This document shows, one piece after another, positions 9,416 through 17,297 of a DNA stretch of 64,000 bases. The translations under genes and the position numbers were made by a program. Source of the stretch: Sphingomonas gei (lineage in GTDB: Bacteria > Pseudomonadota > Alphaproteobacteria > Sphingomonadales > Sphingomonadaceae); NCBI RefSeq assembly GCF_004792685.1, contig NZ_SRXT01000001.1:744001-808000 (forward strand). Direction: 5' to 3'. The notes beneath the pieces are model-generated. The model was not told where the DNA came from. It did not search any database and saw only the letters and a program-made list of their open reading frames with translations. Every line of letters starts with the position of its first letter. The first letter of the stretch is position 1.

Positions 9416-10251
9416 TCGGCGCGGCGGCCGAACAAGCCGTAGCGGCGAAACACCGAGCCCGCGTGCCGCGCGCTGCGTTCGCGCGAGACATTGTCGACAT
9501 GCATCAGCGCGTGGACGACGTGCGCATAGCCAAGCTCGCGCGCCCGCTCGTGGAAGCTGTGCGCCAACAAATGCCCGACCCCGGGCTTGCGGCTGGCATA
9601 GGTCTTGAGGATCGCCGTATCGGGCGCGCTTCCTTGCGCGACATCGGGCAGTCCGAACAGAAACCCGGCCATTTCGCCGCTGCCATCGAACGCGAACAGC
9701 ACCAGCCGCGGGTCGATCATCGCGAGCAGCGGCCGATACAGAGCGAGGAAATCGTCGCGCTCGATCGGCTTGAAGAACAATTTGTCGGCAAAGGCGCCGC
9801 CGGCAAGCTCGAACAGCCGGTCGAGCAATGCCTCGGCGCCCTGCCCGTCCCAGCCCTGCACCTGTACCCCCGGCACTTTGGGAGAGTCGCTCGCCACCAA
9901 AGGCACCGGCGCCCGAGCGGAGACGTACTCGCTCACGCCTTCGAAGCCCGCCGCCCGGAGCGCCGCCACGTCATGCGGCCCGGACACCGGCTCGAGAGCA
10001 AAGCCAGGCGAACCGTCGCTCTCGGTGACCGCGCGGTAGCTGTGCCAGGTGTCGCCGTCCATCGGGGCGAGGACCGCCTTGCGGCCGCCGGAAAACAGTC
10101 GCTCGCAGGCAAGGCGCAGAACCGCCTCCCCCGACGCAGCATCGTCGAAGTGCAGCTTGCCGATCGCGCCCGCGATGGTGCCGCCCCACAGCGGACCGTC
10201 GGGCCAGACGCGGCAGCGCGCACCCGGGATCGCAATATCGAATTCGCTCAT
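9412..10251 (-). CDS. GNAT-like acyltransferase in the lipid-type operon
   Basis: 279 residues. The C-terminal half has a GNAT-like order: 'VLFAFDGSGEMAGFLFG' (beta 4), then 'GVGHLLAHSFHERARELGY' (acyl-CoA pyrophosphate loop and helix), then 'VVHALMHVDNVSRERSARH' (substrate strand and helix). The N-terminal part is unassigned. A GNAT domain would transfer an acyl group from a CoA or carrier thioester to an amine or hydroxyl. Its neighbour downstream makes acyl adenylates or thioesters and its neighbour four genes upstream could supply an aminocarboxypropyl group, so N-acylation is a reasonable guess. Start and stop overlap both neighbours by 4 bp. Confidence 0.75.
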   Translation of the reverse strand: MSEFDIAIPGARCRVWPDGPLWGGTIAGAIGKLHFDDAASGEAVLRLACERLFSGGRKAVLAPMDGDTWHSYRAVTESDGSPGFALEPVSGPHDVAALRAAGFEGVSEYVSARAPVPLVASDSPKVPGVQVQGWDGQGAEALLDRLFELAGGAFADKLFFKPIERDDFLALYRPLLAMIDPRLVLFAFDGSGEMAGFLFGLPDVAQGSAPDTAILKTYASRKPGVGHLLAHSFHERARELGYAHVVHALMHVDNVSRERSARHAGSVFRRYGLFGRRAE

Positions 10252-11549
10252 CGAGTCACCGCCTGTGCAAGATAGGCCGTCATCGGCACGACGCTGGCAA
10301 GCGCCGCCAGCCGCGGGGCGCGCCACCGCTCGGTCCAGCCACGTCGCGCCAGCAGCGCAACGGCGACCAGGGCGAGCGATCCCGCCGCGATCCAGGGCAG
10401 CCATATCACCCAACGCGCATATGCCGGTCCGACTGCGACGAGTGCCAGATAGAGGCCGAGCACGATCGCGAATGCCGGCATGGTCCAACGCCACTCGCAT
10501 TGCGCGGCAATCAGCAGATAGCCTAGCAGGACGCCGGCCAGCCCGAGATTGTACAGGTTGATCGCCGTCGGTCCGACGCTCTCCCCAACGAAATACCAGA
10601 TCAGCCCCGTGGCGCAGAGCGTCGCGATGAAGTCGAGGTCGCCGTGCGGACTGCGGCACGGCCGGCGACGCCGCGCAACCAGGTGCGCCGCGATTACCAG
10701 CAGCGGCAGCACGGTGCCGTAGAGCCCGCCGACGCCGATGAAGAAGAAGATCGCGATCACGAAGGCGCGGCTGGCGTGAACGCTCAGCCCCAGCCGCGGT
10801 GTCAGCAATGCGATCGCCAGCATGCTCGCGAAGAAGATCGCGGCCAGTCCGATCAGCACCGTCGGGGACGCACCGAGATAGCCGGCGAGGAAGAAATGCA
10901 CGCAGACCGGTACGAACAGATTGTCGAGCCCGCGCCACGATACGGCTTCCACCACGGCTCCGAACGCGGCGATCGTCACGCCCAGCACGACGACGTTGGG
11001 CCGCGGGACATCGGTGAGCAGCAACAGCATCACCATTGCCAGGATCCAGGTGACGGCGAAGAAGGCGATCACCCCCTCCCAGCTCTTGACGCCGTCCTCG
11101 ACTGCGAAACGCCTGCGGCCATAGCTGCTGCCGGTCAGTGCCGCAGCGGCATCCGAGAGGGCGATCACCGCGATCGGCAGCGCATAGAGAATATAGCTGC
11201 TTCCGGCGTGGAGGAAGACGAAGCCGATCGCGAGCGCGAGCCAGATGTCGCCGGCCGACTTGCGCTCGACCGAGTGGATCGCCGCGCCAAGCCCCGCGGC
11301 GCGCGAGGCGGGCGTGCGCAGGAACAACATCAGCCCGAGCGCGACGAGCAGCAGCACTACGACCGGCCAGCGTGCGTCGAACAGCAAGGGCAATGCGAGC
11401 GCATAGATCCCGATCGCGACATGCACCGATTTGCGCTGGACTTCCGCGCTCCAGCCGAACCGCTGGCCGAGCTTCCGCACCAGCGCGATCATGCCCATCA
11501 AAGCGGCGAGCGAAGCCGCGAGGATCGCAAGCGAAAGCGCGATGCTCAC
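10248..11549 (-). CDS. Dolichol/phytol kinase-like integral membrane protein
   Basis: 433 residues with about a dozen hydrophobic segments. The N-terminal half matches the SEC59/VTE5/CDP-diglyceride-synthase superfamily: 'QRKSVHVAIGIYALALP', then 'IALSDAAAALTGSSYGRR' and 'DGVKSWEGVIAFF'. Members use CTP or another nucleotide to phosphorylate polyprenyl alcohols or to make CDP-lipids in the inner membrane. The C-terminal half, about 200 residues of further spans, is not part of the core family and is unassigned. GTG start at 11549 overlapping the preceding stop (GTGA). In this operon, with a UbiA-type enzyme, an isoprenoid or lipid alcohol substrate is likely (inference). Confidence 0.8.
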   Translation of the reverse strand: MSIALSLAILAASLAALMGMIALVRKLGQRFGWSAEVQRKSVHVAIGIYALALPLLFDARWPVVVLLLVALGLMLFLRTPASRAAGLGAAIHSVERKSAGDIWLALAIGFVFLHAGSSYILYALPIAVIALSDAAAALTGSSYGRRRFAVEDGVKSWEGVIAFFAVTWILAMVMLLLLTDVPRPNVVVLGVTIAAFGAVVEAVSWRGLDNLFVPVCVHFFLAGYLGASPTVLIGLAAIFFASMLAIALLTPRLGLSVHASRAFVIAIFFFIGVGGLYGTVLPLLVIAAHLVARRRRPCRSPHGDLDFIATLCATGLIWYFVGESVGPTAINLYNLGLAGVLLGYLLIAAQCEWRWTMPAFAIVLGLYLALVAVGPAYARWVIWLPWIAAGSLALVAVALLARRGWTERWRAPRLAALASVVPMTAYLAQAVTR

Positions 11550-12637
11550 CGCACATCCTCGACGACGAAGCGGCTGTAGAAGAAGGCCTTGTCGCGCGCG
11601 CCGAGCGGCGCTGCAATATCAGGTCTGGGGACGATCCGGTCGGCAAAGCACGCGGGCGCACTGCGCGGGACCATCATGTTCCAATAGACCAGCCGCGCGC
11701 CAGGCCTGGAGGCGGCGAGGATCCCGGCATAGGTCTCTTCGAACGCCGCGGGCGACATATATTCGAAGATGTCGGAGAGGTTCCAGCCATCGGCTTGGAG
11801 CCCGCCTGCGGCCATATCCTCGATCGTCCCTTCTACGACAATGAGCCGGTCAATGCGCGCGGCGATCGTAGCGTGGTGCTCGGGGCGGAACGCAAGCGGC
11901 AGGACCGGGCCGTGATTGCCGGTCATGATCCAGCGCAAATACGGGTTGGCGACCGGGTCGTTGGCGACGAACGCATGTTCGATGCGCCGCGCGACGTGAT
12001 CCGACGCGCTGCCTTCGACATGATCGAAAAATGCCGGGTCGCGGCCCAGCGCGCCCATTGCCGTACGCGAGAAGAAGCCCTTGAGCAGCCAGCGCCAGCG
12101 CCGGTTGTTCCACCGCGCAAGGAATGTCGCGCGCTCGACTTCGCTGCGCGGCTCGAAGATCGCGTCGATCGTGCGACGCGAATGGACGAGCGGCAGCAGA
12201 TATTTGCGGAAAATGCGGAAATAGCGCTCGAACTTGCCGATCGCACCCGCCCCGTAGCGCACGACTTGATCGCGCAACGGCGTCCAGAATCCCGCAGTCA
12301 CCGGATCGCACGCCGCCAGCACGCGATCGAGCAACGCCCCGCGCCGATCCGACCGGCTGAACCCGAGCAGTTCGAGCAGTTCCGGATGGCTGAGCAATGG
12401 CCAGGCCGCGATGCGCAGCCGCACGCAGGCGACCTGTGCCGCCGAAAGATCGACGGCCACCACCTGCGCCGGGTCGCACAGCAGCATCGCCAGCGCATTG
12501 TCGCCGGCCGATCCGATCGACACCAGGGTCCCGCCGGGGCGCTGCCCGATCGCCTGGCACAGGATGTCGGCATCTTCCCACAATTGGGCGTAGCGGATCG
12601 CTTCGAATGCCGCCTTGCCGGTGATCTCGGTGCTCAT
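11546..12637 (-). CDS. DUF3419 / BtaA-like S-adenosylmethionine-dependent transferase
   Basis: 363 residues. 'RYAQLWEDADILCQAI' and 'LVSIGSAGDNALAML', followed by 'VVAVDLSAAQVACVRLR', are the SAM-binding features of DUF3419. The known member BtaA moves the 3-amino-3-carboxypropyl group of SAM to diacylglycerol, making diacylglyceryl-homoserine. A later block is 'DIFEYMSPAAFEETYAGI'. No BtaB-type N-methyltransferase accompanies it, so if the chemistry is the same the product would keep a free amine, or the acceptor differs from diacylglycerol. Overlaps both neighbours by 4 bp. The family call is strong; the reaction is inferred. Confidence 0.85.
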   Translation of the reverse strand: MSTEITGKAAFEAIRYAQLWEDADILCQAIGQRPGGTLVSIGSAGDNALAMLLCDPAQVVAVDLSAAQVACVRLRIAAWPLLSHPELLELLGFSRSDRRGALLDRVLAACDPVTAGFWTPLRDQVVRYGAGAIGKFERYFRIFRKYLLPLVHSRRTIDAIFEPRSEVERATFLARWNNRRWRWLLKGFFSRTAMGALGRDPAFFDHVEGSASDHVARRIEHAFVANDPVANPYLRWIMTGNHGPVLPLAFRPEHHATIAARIDRLIVVEGTIEDMAAGGLQADGWNLSDIFEYMSPAAFEETYAGILAASRPGARLVYWNMMVPRSAPACFADRIVPRPDIAAPLGARDKAFFYSRFVVEDVR

Positions 12638-15054
12638 GCCGCGTTTCGCCGCACGAGCCCGCTCGCACCGTCGACTTCGATCGTCTCGCCATCCTCGATC
12701 CACTGCGTCGCATTGCTCAGCCCGACGACGCACGGAATGCCGAGTTCGCGCGCGACGATCGCCGAATGCGAGAGCAGGCTGCCGCGCTCGACGACGATCG
12801 CCGAGGCGCTGGCGAAGAGCGCGATCCAGCCCGGATCAGTGTGCCGCGCGACGAGGATCTCGCCCGACGCGATATGCTGGGTGCGCGGGTCGCGAACCAC
12901 ACGCGCGACCGCGGTTACGCGCCCGGCCGAGCAGCCGGTGCCGCGCCGCTCGCTGCCTTGCTCAGCGGCGATCGGAACGGTGCCGATATGCGTCGCGGTG
13001 AACGCCGCGCCCTGAACCAGAATGCGCTCGTGCGGGTCGTGGCTCGCCGCCGCCCTTGCCATCTCGGCGCGGCGCACCTCGGCAAGCCCGGCCAGGTTGC
13101 CACTGGTGGCAAAGCCTTCGATCGTCCCGAGCACTTCGTGAATGGTCAGCAGGAATATGTCGCGCGGGTCCGCGATCAGCCCATGCGCGTGGAACTGCCG
13201 CCCGACGGCGAGCAGCAGCCGCCGTGCCCGGCCGAAGATCCGCGTGCGTTCGTAGCGAAGATTCTCGCGGTCGCGGACGCGCGCCTTTGCCCAACGGAGC
13301 ATCACGCGCGCTAGCCGCCGCTTGACGGGCTTGCCGCGCAGCGCCGCATCGAGCCGCGCCAGCGGATCGGCATTGCGCACCGGCGCCGGCGACCGGCTAT
13401 AAGCGGCCGCACCGATCGCTGCGTGGAGCGAGCGCGGGTCCTCGTCGAGCGTGACGCTTTCGAGCTTGAGCTCTTCGGTGCAACGGTCGCCGAATTCGGC
13501 GATATAGGCGGCGATCGGCTCGGCGAGCGCGCTGGCGGCGATCGCGGCGCGGTCGTCGCGCTCCAGCGCTGCGGTCAGCGCCGGGTCGGCAGCGGCAATG
13601 CCCCCCATCGCGCGGATCATCTGCGCCGGGCGCGCCGAGATGATGTCGCCCTGCCCGATCAGCACGTCGTTCTGAATCTCGAGCCCGTCGGCGCCGAGCC
13701 ATTTCTCGAGCATCCGCCGCGACGCGCCGAACGCGATCATGCACAGGAAGTCGTTGACGATCGGCGCGTCCCAGCGATCGAGCAGGTCGCTTTCGATCCG
13801 GCGATATTCGGCCGCCAGCGCCGTCAGCGGCATCGTCCGCAGCCGCTCGGGCGTGGTCGCGGCGAGCGCACGGTCGAGACGCGCCCGGAAGTCGCGCGCC
13901 GTGCGCGGGAGCTTCCACGCCGCGCGCACCAGCCCCAGCGCCACGCCGGCGATGCGCAGATATTCGCGCACCTTTCCGAGGCCATGCGCAGGAGCGCCGC
14001 CGATCCCGGCCATCACTGCGTCGGGCAAGGGCGCGCCGACCCCCATCATCGTTTCCATATAGCGCCGGTTGAGCGCGTATCCTGGCAGCAGAGCGAGCGC
14101 ACGATACCAATTGCCGAGATTGTAATAGACTCGACCATTGACCCGGACGAGCATGTTCTCGAACACCGTGCGGTTCTGGCGCACCGTCTCCTGCGACACG
14201 CCCAGCAAGGCGACGAACGCCATGTACACGCGGGCATAGGCATAGCTGGCGAACGAGAAGGTCAGCGGCGAGACGATGCCGGGATAGCTCTCTACGATGT
14301 TCGAATTGTCGAATACCGCGAGCCCGGGATCGTCGATCGGCGCATCGCGCAGCGGCGAGGTGATCGGCCGGGCCTGGAGCAAGTGGAGCCGCCCCTCGGC
14401 AAAGGCCCATTCGATATCCTGCGCGCAGCCGAACGCCTGCTCCACCCGCCGGACCAGCGCCGTCACTGCGGCGATCTGATCGAGGGTCAGCGCGACGTCG
14501 CCCGAGCTTTCGATCACGTCGCCATTCGCGGCGTCGATCCACCAGGTTGCGCCGTCGATCTCGCCGGCGACGAGACGGTCCCCGAGCCCCTCGGTGGCCG
14601 ACACGATGATGCGGTCGCGGCGCCCGCTGACCGGATCGGCCGAGAAGGCGACCCCGGCAAACGCCGCGGGCACCATCACCTGGACGATCGCAGCGGGGCG
14701 CTCCCCGCCCGCCAGCCCGCGTTCGGCGCGATAGGCCGCGACGCCCTGCGCCTCGTCCGAAGCGAACACCCGCGCGATCGCATCGGCGACATCGCCGCGC
14801 GCGACGTTGAGGATCGATTCGAACTGGCCGGCATGGCTGTGCGCCACGCCGTCCTCCTGCACGCCCGAGGAGCGCACTGCGAACGGGCCCTCGCCCAGCT
14901 CGGCCAATGCAGTGTCGAGTTCGGCTTCATCCGGGGTATCGGTCGCCACGAAGAAACGCGGCACGTCGAAACCCTCGGACACCAGCCGCCCGAGCGCGCG
15001 CGCCTTGCCCCCCGCCGCTGGCGTCCCCGCCGCTTCGTGCATTGCCACGATCAT
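12634..15054 (-). CDS. Rifampin-phosphotransferase-like ATP-dependent dikinase
   Basis: 806 residues. The N-terminal ATP-grasp domain of the PPDK/PEP-synthase type has 'GPFAVRSSGVQEDG', 'GVAFSADPVSGRRDRI' and 'EWAFAEGRLHLLQARPI'. A long helical middle region, roughly residues 230-700, is unassigned and would hold the acceptor. The C-terminal swivelling domain ends with the phosphohistidine motif 'GSLLSHSAIVARELGIP'. There is no PEP/pyruvate TIM barrel after it, so the domain order is that of rifampin phosphotransferase (ATP + acceptor-OH giving AMP, Pi and a phosphoester), not PEP synthase. Start ATG at 15054 overlaps the prenyltransferase stop (ATGA). The acceptor is unknown; its operon suggests a lipid or isoprenoid hydroxyl. 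Confidence 0.85.
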   Translation of the reverse strand: MIVAMHEAAGTPAAGGKARALGRLVSEGFDVPRFFVATDTPDEAELDTALAELGEGPFAVRSSGVQEDGVAHSHAGQFESILNVARGDVADAIARVFASDEAQGVAAYRAERGLAGGERPAAIVQVMVPAAFAGVAFSADPVSGRRDRIIVSATEGLGDRLVAGEIDGATWWIDAANGDVIESSGDVALTLDQIAAVTALVRRVEQAFGCAQDIEWAFAEGRLHLLQARPITSPLRDAPIDDPGLAVFDNSNIVESYPGIVSPLTFSFASYAYARVYMAFVALLGVSQETVRQNRTVFENMLVRVNGRVYYNLGNWYRALALLPGYALNRRYMETMMGVGAPLPDAVMAGIGGAPAHGLGKVREYLRIAGVALGLVRAAWKLPRTARDFRARLDRALAATTPERLRTMPLTALAAEYRRIESDLLDRWDAPIVNDFLCMIAFGASRRMLEKWLGADGLEIQNDVLIGQGDIISARPAQMIRAMGGIAAADPALTAALERDDRAAIAASALAEPIAAYIAEFGDRCTEELKLESVTLDEDPRSLHAAIGAAAYSRSPAPVRNADPLARLDAALRGKPVKRRLARVMLRWAKARVRDRENLRYERTRIFGRARRLLLAVGRQFHAHGLIADPRDIFLLTIHEVLGTIEGFATSGNLAGLAEVRRAEMARAAASHDPHERILVQGAAFTATHIGTVPIAAEQGSERRGTGCSAGRVTAVARVVRDPRTQHIASGEILVARHTDPGWIALFASASAIVVERGSLLSHSAIVARELGIPCVVGLSNATQWIEDGETIEVDGASGLVRRNAA

Positions 15055-15977
15055 CGCGTCAGCATCCCTGCAAACGGCGCCAGCCCCGCCGCGGCGTAGC
15101 AGGCGAACACCCATAGACCCGCGGCGGTATCGGCCGCTGCCTGCCGCGCGGGGCTCGGCTGTGCGCGGTAGCGCAGCCCCGCCCGGATGGTGAACCACGC
15201 CGCCACCGCCCCGACCGCCCCGGTCGCCAGCGGCGCGCCGGTCGCGAAGCCGACGCCGCCGAGCAGCGCCAGCGCGACGAGGACGAAGCCGATCCACAAC
15301 CCCGCCGCCCGCGCCGGGCCGAGCAGCGCGCTATAGGTCTCGACGCCGTGGCGCTCGTTCTCGCGCGCCCAGAGCTTGCGGCCGATTTCCAGCACGCAGC
15401 CATTGGCGAAGCTCAGCAGCAGGAACAGCACGAGTCCGCCCGGCGCGGGTCCGCGGGGAAGCCATTCGAAGCCGGTCACCAGCAAGTCGATCGCCGGCAT
15501 GATCAGCATGTGCGACGCCATATAGACGAACGGCCGCCGCCGCAGCCACGCAGGCGCGAAGAACTCGAACGCCATCAGCAGCATCCAGCCCCACACGATC
15601 CCCAGCAGCACCAGCAGCCGCGGATCGACTGCCCAGCACGCTGCGATCGCCACCGGCACCGTCGCCAGCCCGAGCCCGACGATCAGCCGCAAGGTCACCA
15701 GCCCGCGCGGGATCGGGCGCTCGGGGCGATAGCGGCGGTCATCGTCGCCATCCTTGATCTCGTCGAGCACGCGCAGCTGGAAGAAGAAAGACAGGGTCAC
15801 CACGAACGCCGCGGCATAATGGAACCACGGCGCCGGCGGGCGCCCGGCGAGATGCGCCGAGACGCTGACGCTGGCGGCGGAAAAGATCAGCACGAGCAGG
15901 CTGGTCCGCATCAGCGGAAAGCGCTCGCGCTGATAGAGGTTGAGCCGGGCGAGCACGCCCAGTCCGGCTTCGCTCAT
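15051..15977 (-). CDS. UbiA-family prenyltransferase-like membrane protein
   Basis: 308 residues, eight or nine membrane spans. The first aspartate-rich motif reads 'LRVLDEIKDGDDDRRY' followed by 'RPERPIPRGLV', and the second is replaced by 'RKLWARENERHGVETYS'. This is a recognisable UbiA subgroup that differs from UbiA/MenA (NDxxDxxxD). The fold transfers or removes an isoprenyl chain at its diphosphate using Mg bound to the acidic motifs; the acceptor of this subgroup is not known to me. It overlaps HMG-CoA reductase upstream and the dikinase downstream by 4 bp each. The start 'MSEAGLG' is fixed by the ATGA junction. Confidence 0.85.
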   Translation of the reverse strand: MSEAGLGVLARLNLYQRERFPLMRTSLLVLIFSAASVSVSAHLAGRPPAPWFHYAAAFVVTLSFFFQLRVLDEIKDGDDDRRYRPERPIPRGLVTLRLIVGLGLATVPVAIAACWAVDPRLLVLLGIVWGWMLLMAFEFFAPAWLRRRPFVYMASHMLIMPAIDLLVTGFEWLPRGPAPGGLVLFLLLSFANGCVLEIGRKLWARENERHGVETYSALLGPARAAGLWIGFVLVALALLGGVGFATGAPLATGAVGAVAAWFTIRAGLRYRAQPSPARQAAADTAAGLWVFACYAAAGLAPFAGMLTR

Positions 15978-17206
15978 GTCCGCGTCCGCGCCAGGCTGTG
16001 ATGCGCGCGGGTGAAGTCGCCCGCGGCGATCGCCGCCATGATCGAGATCTCGCCGGCGAGGCACAGGCTCGCGACCACTTCGGCAAGCGCCGCCGCCTTG
16101 CCGGTGCCCGCCAGCCCCATCAGCTCGAGCGCCGCGCGCTGTGCCGGCAGCCCGGTCCCGCCGCCGACCGAGCCGACCAGCAGGTTGGGCAAGGTCACCG
16201 ACATGAACAGCCCATCGTCGCGGCGCTCCATCCGCGTGAACCCCACTGCCGATTCGGCGACGCACGCGGCATCCTGTCCCGTCGCGATGTAGAAAGCCGC
16301 GAGCCCATTGGCATAATGCCCCTGCGCGCCGATCTGCCCCGACAGCATCGCGCCCAATTGGGCGACGCGGGCATAATCGAGCATCCGATCCACGCCGACG
16401 TGCAGGCAGCGCCGGACCAGTGCCTCGGGGATCAACACGCTGGCGGAGACCTTGCGCCCGCGCCCGGTGATCAGCCCGAGATAGCTCGCTTTCTTGTCGC
16501 CCGAGAAATTGCCTTCGATGAACCAGGCGCGCGGCTGGACCGGACAGCCTTCGAGCACTGCGCGGCACAAGGCGTCGGTGGCGATCGTCACCATGTTTTG
16601 CCCCGCCGCATCGCCGGTGGTGTAGCGGCAGACGAGGAACACCGTGTCGTTGTCGATGAACGGATCGATCGCCTCGAGCTTGCCGTGGCGCGTCGTCGCC
16701 TCCGCCGCCACGCGCAGGCGTCCGGCATTGGCGGCCGCCCAGCCGACGAAGGTTCCCGCCTCGACCATGTCGGCGAACAGGAACGCCGGCGAGCGCAGCA
16801 CGCCCTCGGAAAGCATCGCCGCCGAAGCGCCGCCTGCGCGGGTGATCAGGTGGGCGCCACGGGCATAGGACGCGACGAGTGCCGCCTCGGTGGTCGCCAG
16901 CGGGACGAGATAGTCGCCCTGCGCGTGGAGCCCGTTCACGCGAAGCGGCCCGACCACGCCGACCGGCAGCTTCACCGTGCCGATCATGTTCTCGATATTG
17001 GCGGCATAGGCCGGCAGCGTGGCGATGGTGTGCGGATCGGCAAGCTGGTCGCGGCCGGCCGGATCGCGGCTCTCCCACCACGCCGCGATCCGACCTGCGT
17101 CGGCCTCGCGCTCGACGCGGAAGCGCGGCGGGGCCGGCTCGGTGCGCGGCGCGAGCCGGGCGCGAACCGCAGTAGCCGCCGACACGCCGCCGAGACGTTC
17201 GAGCAC
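15974..17206 (-). CDS. Hydroxymethylglutaryl-CoA reductase, class I type
   Basis: Reduces HMG-CoA to mevalonate with two NAD(P)H. 410 residues with all signatures in order: 'ENMIGTVKLPVGVVGP', the catalytic Glu in 'LATTEAALVAS', Lys in 'SGDKKASYLG', Asp in 'IATGQDAAC', the nucleotide loop 'GSVGGGTGLPAQ', and the C-terminal His in 'RAHHSLAR'. The form is class I rather than the class II type seen in degradative operons. Sphingomonads normally make isoprenoids by the MEP route, and no mevalonate kinase, phosphomevalonate kinase or decarboxylase is in this window, so the mevalonate may serve another purpose. GTG start at 17206 without a strong ribosome-binding site; a start a few codons in is possible. 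Confidence 0.92.
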   Translation of the reverse strand: MLERLGGVSAATAVRARLAPRTEPAPPRFRVEREADAGRIAAWWESRDPAGRDQLADPHTIATLPAYAANIENMIGTVKLPVGVVGPLRVNGLHAQGDYLVPLATTEAALVASYARGAHLITRAGGASAAMLSEGVLRSPAFLFADMVEAGTFVGWAAANAGRLRVAAEATTRHGKLEAIDPFIDNDTVFLVCRYTTGDAAGQNMVTIATDALCRAVLEGCPVQPRAWFIEGNFSGDKKASYLGLITGRGRKVSASVLIPEALVRRCLHVGVDRMLDYARVAQLGAMLSGQIGAQGHYANGLAAFYIATGQDAACVAESAVGFTRMERRDDGLFMSVTLPNLLVGSVGGGTGLPAQRAALELMGLAGTGKAAALAEVVASLCLAGEISIMAAIAAGDFTRAHHSLARTRT

Positions 17207-17297
17207 GCGAAGTATTCGTTCGGAAAAAATGACGATCCCCCGATTCCCCGCGCCGGCCTCTAGCGAGTGTATATGGATGCGAGGTGCATGGAAGGGG

